DNA from: Oscillospiraceae bacterium | Lineage (GTDB): Bacteria > Bacillota > Clostridia > Oscillospirales > Oscillospiraceae | DNA length: 49,785 nt | Assembly (NCBI GenBank): GCA_015067975.1 | Contig: SVLK01000010.1 | Coordinates: 1-49,785 of the forward strand | Direction of reading: 5' to 3' | In this document: positions 1-7,713 of the stretch, in pieces | Numbering within the stretch: position 1 is the stretch's first letter | Layout of the letters: each line of letters opens with the position of its first letter | Made by a program: the position numbers and the translations under genes | The notes under the pieces: generated by a model | The model's database searches: none | What the model was told of the DNA's origin: nothing | Seen by the model: only the letters and a program-made list of their open reading frames with translations

Positions 1-62
1 GCTTCATACAAACATTGTTGGACAATCCGTATTTTTTCTTCCGGCTCGATTTTTCTGGGCAT
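1..62 (-). CDS. Probable IS transposase, N-terminal fragment (cut by window edge)
   Basis: Only the first 20 codons lie in the window; the gene runs off the left edge. The readable start is MPRKIEPEEKIRIVQQC, which resembles the first helix of the helix-turn-helix DNA-binding module of IS3-like and related transposases. A GGAGGG ribosome binding site lies six to eight bases upstream of the ATG. The inverted repeat at 69-120 and the intergenic DNA beyond it fit the end of a mobile element. Family assignment from such a short stretch is weak; another small HTH protein is possible. Confidence 0.45.
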   Translation of the reverse strand, partial: MPRKIEPEEKIRIVQQCLYE

Positions 63-68
63 AACAAT

Positions 69-120
69 GCTCCCTCCATAATTGACAGTTTTATTTTTCA
101 CTGTCTCTTATAGAGGGAGC
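69..120. repeat. Imperfect 20-bp inverted repeat upstream of the transposase-like start
   Basis: Arms 69-88 and 101-120 match at 17 of 20 positions (GCTCCCTC..ATAA..GACAG) around a 12-base AT-rich loop. The repeat contains the ribosome binding site of the leftward gene. It could be a hairpin that shields the transposase start from read-through transcription, which is common in insertion elements, or part of the element end. The outer boundary of the element is not visible; a TG-starting end near 150 is a guess. Confidence 0.5.
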
Positions 121-180
121 ATATCAAAGACTCTTTCGGGGGTGTTGTCATGAAAAAGAAAAGCTATTTATGCTTTTGCA

Positions 181-260
181 GGCATATGCATCCGGCATAT
201 GCCATGTATATTAGTTTAGTTAAGATAAGTTAAGTTTAGTTAAGTTAAGTTTAGTTTAGT
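181..260. repeat. GGCATATGC palindromes and a ten-unit pentamer array
   Basis: Two copies of GGCATATGC (a near-palindrome) sit at 181-203. From 211 to 260 there are ten in-phase pentamers, each TTAGT or TAAGT except one TAAGA, and further ATGCAT-type palindromes follow to about 287. The stretch 121-295 has no credible ORF. It lies between the probable IS and the terminator of the Cys-Ala tail protein gene. Its function is unknown; it may be slipped-strand expansion debris or a protein-binding array. Confidence 0.6.
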
Positions 261-295
261 TGGCATCAGATGCATGCATATGCATAGGCTAATAC

Positions 296-330
296 CAAAG
301 AAAAGGGACGGCACACTTGCCGTCCCTTCG
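296..330 (-). terminator. Terminator of the radical SAM / Cys-Ala tail operon
   Basis: Stem GGGACGGC (305-312) pairs with GCCGTCCC (319-326). On the minus strand a T-rich run follows. It lies just downstream of the stop at 334. Confidence 0.8.
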
Positions 331-333
331 TTT

Positions 334-1455
334 TTACTGTTTTTGCAGCTGCTCGGTCAGTTTTTGATCAAGCTGCACGCTGCCGTAGAGATTTTTGGCG
401 CTGCAGCCGGCACGTCCGCCGCCGGCACAGGCACAGGCGCAGGCACAGGCGCAGCTGGAGGCACAGGCACAATGTCCGCCGCCGCCAAAGCCGCCGCCAC
501 CGCCGAAACCGCCGCGGCTGCCGCCACCAAAGCCGCCGCTGCGGGGAGGCGCTTTGGGTTTGGTGCGTGTTCCTACGCTGCCGGGCTTGGGTCGTCCGTC
601 CCGTCCGGCGGGATACCACAGCCCATGCCAGAGGACATAGTGGGTGCCGAAACCGCCGGCATAGCCGTCTGCTACCAGCGCAATGCGGATCACCACATAG
701 ATGATGACGATCAGAATGATAAAGAACGCACCTAAGGCGTCGGAATCGTCCTCATAGTAGGAGTCATCGTAATAGTAATCGTCGTCGTAGTAAAAATCGT
801 CTTGCGGCAGATTGTCGCGGCTCATCTCCCACAGAAGTTCCGTGGGCCAGTTGGGGTAAATGGCCGATACGTTGAGCTGCGCGCCATGTCCCAGATCGCG
901 ACCCACATAAACGGGAAAGCCATTGGCTTCGGTGTAGTCCTCCCAAAGTCCGTCGGTGGTGACGACGTGGAACTCCGGTGCGCCCAGCTCCTGCGGAGCA
1001 TTCCACATGAGCGACATGCACTGAATCCGTGCCTCGTCAAACCAGCCGGGTGTATAGTCGTAAACTACCGTGCCGTCACCCAAAGCGTACATGTACTCCT
1101 GCGTCCAGCGGTAGGAAAACTCGATCACTTCGCCATCGTCATATCCCCGGTCGAAGTAGATATACATGTAGCTGTTGTCATAAGAGAGAGAGTCGATATT
1201 GTCCGTCAGTGCTTCTACATCGCGGATGCTGCCGTTGGGAATGCCGATCTGCAGCCATTCCACCGGCCCTTGCTCCAGCACTTCCCACTGGAAAGACACC
1301 TCGATGTCCAGACTGCCGTCGGCAGCATGGGGCGTCACCACGACATCGTACTGCCGGATCAGATCCAGATCGCCGGCGTGGGCAGTGTCGGTAAAACCGA
1401 GGAGCAGGCACAGCGTCAGCGCTGCACTCAATACGAGCGTCAAACACCGCTTCAT
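334..1455 (-). CDS. Secreted, membrane-anchored DUF2207-like protein with Gly-rich, Cys-Ala repeat tail
   Basis: A 373-residue protein. Residues 1-27 form a signal peptide ending AHA. Residues 30-210 form a beta-rich extracytoplasmic domain resembling the N-terminal part of DUF2207 proteins. An Asp/Tyr-rich stretch (218-239) precedes one membrane helix (about 241-262). The C-terminus is a Gly-rich segment (307-327), then a tail with eight cysteines at 329, 331, 335, 337, 339, 341, 343 and 351, mostly alternating Cys-Ala, closed by GGGRAGC and a short acidic/Gln end. The start codon overlaps the stop of the upstream radical SAM gene (ATGA, 1452-1455), so the two are translationally coupled. 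I infer that the Cys-Ala tail is the substrate of that enzyme. The function of the protein is unknown. Confidence 0.85.
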   Translation of the reverse strand: MKRCLTLVLSAALTLCLLLGFTDTAHAGDLDLIRQYDVVVTPHAADGSLDIEVSFQWEVLEQGPVEWLQIGIPNGSIRDVEALTDNIDSLSYDNSYMYIYFDRGYDDGEVIEFSYRWTQEYMYALGDGTVVYDYTPGWFDEARIQCMSLMWNAPQELGAPEFHVVTTDGLWEDYTEANGFPVYVGRDLGHGAQLNVSAIYPNWPTELLWEMSRDNLPQDDFYYDDDYYYDDSYYEDDSDALGAFFIILIVIIYVVIRIALVADGYAGGFGTHYVLWHGLWYPAGRDGRPKPGSVGTRTKPKAPPRSGGFGGGSRGGFGGGGGFGGGGHCACASSCACACACACAGGGRAGCSAKNLYGSVQLDQKLTEQLQKQ

Positions 1456-2840
1456 GCGCCCTCACCTCCCGTATTTCCGGTGTGCAGCTGGCAGATGTGC
1501 TCCATTTTCGCACTTTCTGCGCGGATAGCGCGGCAGTGCTCGCTATCCCAAATGGTGTGCCAATCGTCGCGCAGCATGTGCCCCAGCGTCACGCCGCCCA
1601 ACCAGCTCTGACAGGGCACCACGGTGCCGTCGGGCGCCACCGCCATGTTGGACAGGCACGCACCGCAGCTGGGGATCAGCGTCAGTCCCAGTGTGCGCAG
1701 CGTATCTTCGTCCAGCCAGCCGGGACTGGTGAAGTCCAGTTCCATGCCCAGCTTCGCCGCCGTGGTAACGGCCTCGCGGAGGATGTCGGTGAGCTGTTGG
1801 GCGCTCAGGCGCGTGGCGCGACTGTCTTCGCCCAGTGCTTCACCGGAGGGGATCAACCCCGAGCAGGTGGCATAGCGTACACCCAGTGAGCGGGCAAAGC
1901 GCAGCGTTTGGGCATAATTCTCGTTCAAAGTGCAAAGCGGCGTGTTGACCGATACGATCAGTCCGGCCTCCACCGCATTGCGAATACCCTGCACCGTGTC
2001 CTCAAAGCCGGGCGCGCCCACCAATGCGTTGTGGGTATCGGCGTCGGCGCTGTACAGCGTGACCTGCACGCTGTCAAGGCTTGCCTCGTAAAGGTCGCGG
2101 CACAGCTGCTCTGTCAGCAGACGGCCGTTGGTGTTCAGCCGTGTAACAAACCATTGAGCCTCGCGCACCAGTTCCACCAGATCGCCGCGCATGGTAGGCT
2201 CGCCGCCGGTAAAGGTGACCTGCGGCACATTGGCCTGCTGCAGCTTCGCCAGCACTTCTTTCCACTGCGCTGTGGAAAGTTCTTCCGCTTCGGCCATGGG
2301 CTGCTGGGCGGCGTAGCAGTGCAGACATTTCTGGTTACAGTGCCATGCGCCGCCTTTGGTCATGGCGCTGACCATCAGATCCATGCGGTGGGGGGCTGTC
2401 ATATAGGGGGCATATTCGCCCAGCGTCAGCAGTTCGACATCCGCCTCCGGCTCTTCGCCGCGGGCAATGGTCAAAAGGGAGGAGAGCATCAGCTGCAGAT
2501 CGCCCTCCAGCACTTCAGCAGAGGTGCGGGGATAGACAAGGCGCGTGTTGGCCACGGTGGTCACGGTGATCATGGCCCAGTCCGATTCGGCCAGTTCCTG
2601 CCCGCTGTAGGCTTCCAGCTGATCCATAAAGTTGGAGAGGAGGATCGCCCAGGACAGGTTCAGCGGCACCAGCTGCGCGCCGTTGAGCAGCAGCAAAAAC
2701 GGCTGGCGGGGCGCGTCCGGCCGCGGTGGGATCAGGTGCATGCGCACTACGCCCGGACCGTGGGGATCCAGTGTGATGTGGCGCACGCAGGAGAGGTGTT
2801 TCTGGCGGAACTTTTCTTCCCGCCTTGTGATCAGTCGCAT
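1452..2840 (-). CDS. Radical SAM enzyme with SPASM-like C-terminus
   Basis: A 462-residue protein. The [4Fe-4S]-SAM motif CNQKCLHC gives Cys168, Cys172 and Cys175, and the SAM-binding GGEP lies at 212-215. The C-terminal part carries Cys392, Cys395, Cys410, Cys436 and Cys450, including a CGAC and a DGTVVPC element typical of SPASM or twitch auxiliary cluster domains that act on peptides. Residues 1-160 are a separate domain that could bind a leader or substrate (PqqD/RRE-like is only a guess). I chose the start at 2840, preceded by GGAGGT at good spacing; a longer reading to 2978 lacks this. It overlaps the downstream Cys-Ala tail gene by four bases, which suggests it modifies that protein, perhaps by thioether linkage. 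Confidence 0.88.
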   Translation of the reverse strand: MRLITRREEKFRQKHLSCVRHITLDPHGPGVVRMHLIPPRPDAPRQPFLLLLNGAQLVPLNLSWAILLSNFMDQLEAYSGQELAESDWAMITVTTVANTRLVYPRTSAEVLEGDLQLMLSSLLTIARGEEPEADVELLTLGEYAPYMTAPHRMDLMVSAMTKGGAWHCNQKCLHCYAAQQPMAEAEELSTAQWKEVLAKLQQANVPQVTFTGGEPTMRGDLVELVREAQWFVTRLNTNGRLLTEQLCRDLYEASLDSVQVTLYSADADTHNALVGAPGFEDTVQGIRNAVEAGLIVSVNTPLCTLNENYAQTLRFARSLGVRYATCSGLIPSGEALGEDSRATRLSAQQLTDILREAVTTAAKLGMELDFTSPGWLDEDTLRTLGLTLIPSCGACLSNMAVAPDGTVVPCQSWLGGVTLGHMLRDDWHTIWDSEHCRAIRAESAKMEHICQLHTGNTGGEGA

Positions 2841-2877
2841 GATGCACCTCCTCGCAGAGTAAAAATTTGGTGGAAAC

Positions 2878-2906
2878 AGTATAGCAGTTTGCGGCGAAAA
2901 AATCAA
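2878..2906 (-). promoter_or_regulatory. Sigma-A promoter of the radical SAM operon
   Basis: On the minus strand, TTGATT (2901-2906), a 17-base spacer, then TATACT (2878-2883), about 40 bases upstream of the start at 2840. Confidence 0.7.
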
Positions 2907-2942
2907 TGCAAGCCATGGCTGCACGTATTTTTGGCAAAATGC

Positions 2943-2974
2943 AAAAAAGGAGCCGCCCTGCCAAGCAGAGCGGC
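2943..2974 (-). terminator. Hairpin with minus-strand T run, no known gene upstream
   Basis: GCCGCCCTGC (2952-2961) pairs with GCAGAGCGGC (2965-2974) with one mismatch. On the minus strand it is followed by six T's. It sits upstream of the radical SAM promoter, so it would end some other leftward transcript from the 2975-3200 region. Confidence 0.5.
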
Positions 2975-3100
2975 CCAAGCGGGTGGGATATTGGAAAGCT
3001 TCCGATTATGATGATAAACCATGGTTTTCCTTTTGTAAATAGGAGGTTTTGTCGAAAAAGAAGAGGTTTTGTGTGATGAGGTCGAACAGCTCGAAAATCA

Positions 3101-3131
3101 AACATTTTTGTTGGTTTCCAACAAAAATGTT
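3101..3131. repeat. Perfect 14-bp inverted repeat upstream of the hpf promoter
   Basis: AACATTTTTGTTGG (3101-3114) and its exact complement (3118-3131) flank a TTT loop. It ends about ten bases before the hpf -35 region, so it may be an operator or a transcribed hairpin. There is no convincing gene in 2841-3246 apart from this repeat, the promoters and the hairpin at 2943-2974. Confidence 0.6.
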
Positions 3132-3141
3132 GATGCCCACT

Positions 3142-3169
3142 TTTCAAATCGTGGACAATCTGTTATAAT
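3142..3169 (+). promoter_or_regulatory. Promoter of hpf
   Basis: TATAAT at 3164-3169 with a weak -35 (TTTCAA, 3142-3147) at a 16-base spacing. Confidence 0.55.
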
Positions 3170-3246
3170 ATATCAAAGGATAAAGGGAAACCGCTCCCCG
3201 ACCCTTTTTCGCCCCGTTGACCGGACAGAGGAAAGGAGCAACCAAT

Positions 3247-3783
3247 ATGAAGTTCACATTTACTTGCAAGAAGATTTCCCTCAATAACTCCGTGAAGGAA
3301 TATGCCGAGAAGAAGATCAGTAAGCTGGATCGGTATTTCCAGGAGGATGCGGAAGCATTTGTGACCTTCGCCGTGGAGAAGAAGAACCGCTGTGTCGTGG
3401 AACTGACCATCCGCGCCGCCAACGGAACGCTCTTCCGTGCACAGGAAGAGGATCCCGACGGTGATATGCGCGGGGCCATCGATGCGGCCGTCAACTTCAT
3501 CGAGCGCCGTATTCGCAAGAATAAGACCCGTCTTGCCAAGAACCTGCGTCCTGACGCTGTGGAGACTGTGGTTCCTGAGTTCGAGGTGGCTGAAGAGGCC
3601 GATTACGAAGTGGTGCGCACCAAGCGCTTCGCCGTCAAGCCCATGAGCACCGAGGAGGCCATCTTGCAGATGAACCTGCTGGACCACGCTTTCTATGTGT
3701 TCCGCAGCATGGACACTAACGCTGTCAGCGTCGTCTACCGCCGCAACAATGGCGGCTATGGCCTGATCGAGACGGAGGAATAA
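3247..3783 (+). CDS. hpf: Ribosome hibernation promoting factor, long form
   Basis: A 178-residue protein that dimerises 70S ribosomes into inactive 100S particles in stationary phase or stress. The N-terminal S30AE/RaiA domain covers about residues 1-100 (MKFTFTCKKISLNNS, then KLDRYF). The C-terminal dimerisation domain has the family signature KRFAVKPMSTEEAILQMNLL followed by HAFYVF. The length fits the long form typical of Gram-positives. I chose the ATG at 3247 because an AAAGGAG site precedes it; an in-frame ATG at 3217 lies upstream of that site. The gene stands alone with its own promoter and terminator. Confidence 0.96.
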   Translation: MKFTFTCKKISLNNSVKEYAEKKISKLDRYFQEDAEAFVTFAVEKKNRCVVELTIRAANGTLFRAQEEDPDGDMRGAIDAAVNFIERRIRKNKTRLAKNLRPDAVETVVPEFEVAEEADYEVVRTKRFAVKPMSTEEAILQMNLLDHAFYVFRSMDTNAVSVVYRRNNGGYGLIETEE

Positions 3784-3796
3784 GCCTGATAAAAAA

Positions 3797-3830
3797 TCAA
3801 AGAGCTGTGCCGCAAGGCACAGCTCTTTTC
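3797..3830. terminator. Bidirectional terminator between hpf and the larA-like gene
   Basis: AGAGCTGTGCC (3801-3811), loop GCAA, GGCACAGCTCT (3816-3826), with T's on the plus side and A's on the minus side. It serves both converging transcripts. Confidence 0.9.
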
Positions 3831-3848
3831 GTGTTTATGGGAGATTGC

Positions 3849-5123
3849 TCAGCCTTCAAAACGGCTCTTGTCGATCCACAGACCCAGCGCGGGGTTGGGG
3901 ATGAAGTAGATCTCCTCGCCGTCGGGCATGGTGTTGTAGCCGTAGGAGAGCTTTTCGGGGTCGTAGCGGCGCGCCGTCTCGTCGTAATCCACAGCGCCGA
4001 AGCCTACGCCCTCCACTTCCTCGAGGGAAATGTGCTTCACCGCGTAGGTGATGGTAAAGCGGCCGTCGGAGGAGCCGTGGATCAGATGGGCAGCGGCGCC
4101 CATGTTCTGCTGCAGATCCTCGTTTTCCTTGAAATCCTGCAGGATCTGCAGTCGGCCGCGGTAGCCGTACTTGCGGATCAGGCCATCGATGGTCTCATCT
4201 TCGCCAAAACGCTCAATGCCGGGGGCCAGCACCAGCAGCTCACCGCCGTCGGCGATGGCCATGCGGGTGCGGTAAACCGACTTGTTGCCCAGCCACGTGG
4301 TGCGGAACTCCTTGGGATCCAGGTACACCACGCACTTTTTGATGCCGGTGGGCACATAGTCCATGTTCTTCTGCTGCGCCAGCGCCACGGCCTCTTCCAG
4401 CACACGGCGGGTATCACCGATGAACAGACCGTGGGTGCGGATATTGCCGCCGGGCGCGGTGGTCACGGTGAGGGCGAAGACGATGGGACGGTTGCCCAGA
4501 TACTCCTTGAGTGCGTAGTCGAAGATTTTGCGCACGGGAGTATGATCGCGGCCCATCATGCGCTCCATGCCGTACACGGCGCCTACCATGTGGCTCTTGT
4601 TGATCATGTCGCTGCCGCCGACGCCTACGAACAGGTTCTTGGCGTGGTTGGCCATGCCGATGACTTCGTGAGGCACCACTTGACCGACAGACAAAATCAG
4701 CTCGTAGCTGGGATCCATCACCAGGCGGTTGATCTCCACGCTGACAGGATCGCTCCACAGCCCCTCGGTGATATCGCTGACGAACTTGCCGCTGACCTCA
4801 CCCAGCCGCACCACATCGGTGCGCCAGTTATGGGGAATGAACTTCTCAAAGGGGATGTCGCCGAACATATCGGCGGCCTCTTCCTTCGTCACCGGTACAT
4901 GGGTGCCCAGTGCGGGGACAACATCCACCTCGCAGCCCATGTCGGTCAGCAGGTGGTAGTACACGTTGGTGATAAAACCGGCGTTGGAATGATAGCGGGT
5001 GTAGTCGGGAGGCAGCAGCAGCGCCTTCTTGGGCTGCTTGCCTTCCAGAGAACGGACGAGGGCAGCGCGGATTTCCTCCGCGCTGAGACCCTGCTCCGTT
5101 TGTGCGTGATAGAAAAGTTCCAT
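3849..5123 (-). CDS. LarA-family nickel-pincer 2-hydroxyacid epimerase, likely acting on a sugar acid
   Basis: A 424-residue member of the lactate racemase (LarA, DUF2088) superfamily, which uses a nickel-pincer nucleotide cofactor. The ligand and acid/base residues are all present: His75 (GTHVP), His152 (VPHEV), Lys162 (HAKNL) and His178 (KSHMV). The spacings His-10-Lys-16-His are the same as LarA His174, Lys184 and His200. It is the last gene of the leftward uxaC-kinase-gnd operon. I recall that characterised LarA homologues include a D-gluconate 2-epimerase. Gluconate and mannonate are C2 epimers, so I infer mannonate/gluconate interconversion here. I prefer the ATG at 5123, which has a GAGGAG site; the ATG at 5141 overlaps the gnd stop but has none. 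The cofactor genes larB, larC and larE are not in the window. Confidence 0.85.
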   Translation of the reverse strand: MELFYHAQTEQGLSAEEIRAALVRSLEGKQPKKALLLPPDYTRYHSNAGFITNVYYHLLTDMGCEVDVVPALGTHVPVTKEEAADMFGDIPFEKFIPHNWRTDVVRLGEVSGKFVSDITEGLWSDPVSVEINRLVMDPSYELILSVGQVVPHEVIGMANHAKNLFVGVGGSDMINKSHMVGAVYGMERMMGRDHTPVRKIFDYALKEYLGNRPIVFALTVTTAPGGNIRTHGLFIGDTRRVLEEAVALAQQKNMDYVPTGIKKCVVYLDPKEFRTTWLGNKSVYRTRMAIADGGELLVLAPGIERFGEDETIDGLIRKYGYRGRLQILQDFKENEDLQQNMGAAAHLIHGSSDGRFTITYAVKHISLEEVEGVGFGAVDYDETARRYDPEKLSYGYNTMPDGEEIYFIPNPALGLWIDKSRFEG

Positions 5124-5140
5124 CCTGCGCTCCTCTGCCA

Positions 5141-6592
5141 TCAGGCGTTGTAGGTGGAGGAGTGAGTGCTGCCGCCTTTACCGGTCCAGTTGGTGTGGAA
5201 GACCTGACCGCGGGGGCAGTCGGTGCGCTCGTAGGTGTGAGCACCGAAGTAGTCGCGCTGTGCCTGCAGCAAGTTGGCGGGCAGGCACTCGGTGGTGTAG
5301 CCGTCAAAGTAGTTGAGGGCGGAGGAGAATGCGGGCATGGGGATGCCTACCTTCACTGCGTAAGCGATGACTTCGCGCCATGCGGGCACCAGATTCTCGA
5401 TGACCTCGGCGAAGTAATCGTCCATCAGCAGGTTCAGCAGCTCGGGGTTCTTGTCGAAAGCTTCCTTGATCTTGCCCAGGAACACGCTGCGGATGATGCA
5501 GCCGCCGCGCCACATGAGGGCCAGACCGCCGTAGTTCAGGTTCCAGCCATAGGTCTTGGCAGCGCTGCGCATTACGGCGTAGCCCTGTGCGTAGGAGATG
5601 ATCTTGGAGGCATACAGCGCCTTGCGGATGCACTCGATGAAAGCTTCCTTGTCGCCCTCGAAAGCGGGGATGCTCTTGGGGAAGCGTTTGGCAGCGGCCA
5701 CGCGCTCCGTCTTCACGGCGCTCAGGCAGCGGGAGAACACGGCCTCGCCGATCAGGGTCAGGGAAACGCCCTCGTCCAGTGCGGAGATGACGGTCCACTT
5801 GCCCATGCCTTTCTGGCCGGCAGCGTCCAGAATGTAGTCCACGGTGGTCTCGCCCTTTTCGTCCTTGTAGCCCAGAATGTCGCGGGTGATCTCGATGAGG
5901 TAGCTGTCCAGCTCGCCCTCGTTCCACTCGGCGAACACCTTGTGCATTTCCTCGGCGGTCATGCCCAGACCGTCGCGCATCAGGTGATAGGCCTCGCAGA
6001 TCAGCTGCATATCACCGTACTCGATGCCGTTGTGTACCATCTTCACGAAGTGACCGGCGCCGTTCTCGCCCACCCAGTCGCAGCAGGGATCGCCGTTTTC
6101 CACCTTAGCGCAGATGCTCTGGAAGATGGGCTTGACGAAGGGCCATGCAGCGGGGGAGCCGCCGGGCATCAGGGAGGGGCCGTTCAGAGCGCCCTCTTCG
6201 CCGCCGGACACGCCGCAGCCAACGTACAGCAGGCCCTTGCTCTCCACATAAGCGGTGCGGCGGGCGGTGTCGGGGAAGTGGCTGTTGCCGCCGTCGATGA
6301 TGATATCACCGGGCTCGAGGTGCTGCAGCAGCGTTTCAATCAAGTTGTCCACGGCGTCGCCGGCCTTGACCATCATCATGACGCGGCGGGGCTTTTCCAG
6401 CTTGGAAACCAACTCTTCGATGGTGTAGGTGCCGATGATGTTCTTGCCCTTGGCGCGGCCTTCCACAAAATTGGTGACCTTGTCGCCGGTGCGGTTGTAT
6501 ACGGCTACGGTGAATCCCTTGGACTCCATGTTCATGACCAGGTTTTCACCCATAACTGCCAGGCCAATCAGGCCGATATCTGCCATTTTCAT
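5141..6592 (-). CDS. gnd: 6-phosphogluconate dehydrogenase, decarboxylating
   Basis: A 483-residue enzyme that oxidises 6-phosphogluconate to ribulose 5-phosphate and CO2 with NAD(P)+. The Rossmann motif GLAVMGENL lies near the N-terminus. The substrate signature HNGIEYGDMQ and the catalytic segment KMVHNGIE are intact, and the length matches the E. coli-type long enzyme. It lies inside a sugar-acid operon between a PfkB kinase and a LarA-like epimerase, which ties it to catabolism of gluconate made or imported there. Starts at 6592 (ATG), 6595 (GTG) and 6586 (ATG) are possible; an AAAGGAG site lies just upstream. Confidence 0.96.
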   Translation of the reverse strand: MKMADIGLIGLAVMGENLVMNMESKGFTVAVYNRTGDKVTNFVEGRAKGKNIIGTYTIEELVSKLEKPRRVMMMVKAGDAVDNLIETLLQHLEPGDIIIDGGNSHFPDTARRTAYVESKGLLYVGCGVSGGEEGALNGPSLMPGGSPAAWPFVKPIFQSICAKVENGDPCCDWVGENGAGHFVKMVHNGIEYGDMQLICEAYHLMRDGLGMTAEEMHKVFAEWNEGELDSYLIEITRDILGYKDEKGETTVDYILDAAGQKGMGKWTVISALDEGVSLTLIGEAVFSRCLSAVKTERVAAAKRFPKSIPAFEGDKEAFIECIRKALYASKIISYAQGYAVMRSAAKTYGWNLNYGGLALMWRGGCIIRSVFLGKIKEAFDKNPELLNLLMDDYFAEVIENLVPAWREVIAYAVKVGIPMPAFSSALNYFDGYTTECLPANLLQAQRDYFGAHTYERTDCPRGQVFHTNWTGKGGSTHSSTYNA

Positions 6593-6629
6593 CACTATAT
6601 TCTCCTTTTTTGTCAGTATATGAGAGATT

Positions 6630-7688
6630 TTAGCGCTTCACGCGGGCGTTGCCGCTCCAGATAGCCCAGACCTGCTCCTCGTCGGCAGGCTGCGCATAGT
6701 CGTTGAGCATGGTGGCAGCCATCACGCCGGTGGCCCAGCCAAAGTGCAGGCAGTCCTCTGCCTTCCAGTTCTTCAAAATGCCGTAGAGCAGACCGCCCAC
6801 AAAGCCGTCGCCGCCGCCGATGCGGTCCATGACCTGAATGGGACGGGGTTCAGCCACGTGCCACTGGCCGTCGCGCAGCAGGATAGCGCCCCACAGATGC
6901 TCGTTGGCGTTGATGACCTGACGCAGCGTGGTGGCGAAGGTAGTGGCGTTGGGATACTGCTCCTGCACGCGCAGGATCATCTCCTTGAAGGACTCGATCT
7001 TGCCGCTCAGGTCCTTGCCGCCGGCCTCGGGGCCCTTGACCTTCAGGCACAGCTGGAAGTCCTCTTCGTTGCCGATGAGGATATCGGACAGAGAAGCGAT
7101 TTCATGGAAGGCGGCGTGCAGCTCTTCCTCGCGGCCCTTCCAGAAGGAAGCGCGGTGGTTCAGGTCGAAGGAGATCTTGGTGCCGTAGGTCTTGGCGGCA
7201 CGGGCCAGCTCCACGCAGAAACGGCTGGTCTCGCTGCTCAGGGCGGCGATCAGGCCGCTCAGGTGCAGCACTTCCACGCCCTCTTCACCGAAGATGCGCT
7301 CCAGATCGAAGTCCTCCACCTTCAGCGTGCGGCCCACTTCGCCGGCGCGGTCGTTCTGTACGCGGGGTCCGCGCAGACCGAAACCGGAATCGGCGATGTT
7401 GAACTGGTGACGGTAACCCCAGGGATCGCCCTGCGGCACTTCCTTGCCCTCGTACTCCATGCCGCGGCTGCGCAGGTCGTTCTTGATGAACTGAGCGATA
7501 GGAGAGCCTTCCACAAAGGTGGTCAGCACCTTGACGGGCAGACCCAGAGCGGCGGAAACGGAAGCCACGTTGGTCTCGGCGCTGGTGGCCTGCATGTAGA
7601 ATTCGTGGCTGATGTGTACGGGCTGGCGGTTGATGGGGGTGATACGGACACCCATGCTGGTGGGCACCACAAGTGCGTAGCGTTTCAT
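6630..7688 (-). CDS. PfkB-family sugar (acid) kinase
   Basis: A 352-residue ribokinase/PfkB-fold kinase. The C-terminal signature RIGGGDGFVGGLLYG holds the catalytic Asp and the anion-hole glycines, and FDLNHRASFW lies in the core. It most resembles 2-keto-3-deoxygluconate kinases (KdgK), the usual call. However, its operon has gnd and a LarA-like epimerase and no dehydratase or aldolase, so gluconate, giving 6-phosphogluconate, is an equally plausible substrate. I chose the ATG at 7688 (AGAGGAG upstream); the longer reading starts inside uxaC. It lies 25 bases downstream of the uxaC stop. Confidence 0.85.
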   Translation of the reverse strand: MKRYALVVPTSMGVRITPINRQPVHISHEFYMQATSAETNVASVSAALGLPVKVLTTFVEGSPIAQFIKNDLRSRGMEYEGKEVPQGDPWGYRHQFNIADSGFGLRGPRVQNDRAGEVGRTLKVEDFDLERIFGEEGVEVLHLSGLIAALSSETSRFCVELARAAKTYGTKISFDLNHRASFWKGREEELHAAFHEIASLSDILIGNEEDFQLCLKVKGPEAGGKDLSGKIESFKEMILRVQEQYPNATTFATTLRQVINANEHLWGAILLRDGQWHVAEPRPIQVMDRIGGGDGFVGGLLYGILKNWKAEDCLHFGWATGVMAATMLNDYAQPADEEQVWAIWSGNARVKR

Positions 7689-7713
7689 AGTTATTTTCTC
7701 CTCTTTCATTCCG

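Noticed and set aside
101-112. CTGTCTCTTATA, the first 12 bases of the Tn5 mosaic end, suggesting adapter carry-over
   Set aside because: The match stops after 12 bases and the sequence is part of a longer inverted repeat with 69-88, so it is more likely native. Read-level inspection could settle it.
211-260. CRISPR-like repeat
   Set aside because: Units are five bases, contiguous and without spacers, and no cas gene is present.
274-735. Ala-rich plus-strand ORF with a repetitive AAAGTGTG pattern
   Set aside because: It is the antisense image of the Gly-rich and Cys-Ala tail of the minus-strand gene; it has no ribosome binding site and starts across that gene's terminator.
3807-6664. Two long plus-strand ORFs of about 450 and 520 codons
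   Set aside because: They lie opposite larA and gnd, whose family motifs are unmistakable. The long open frames come from the codon bias of GC-rich genes on the other strand.
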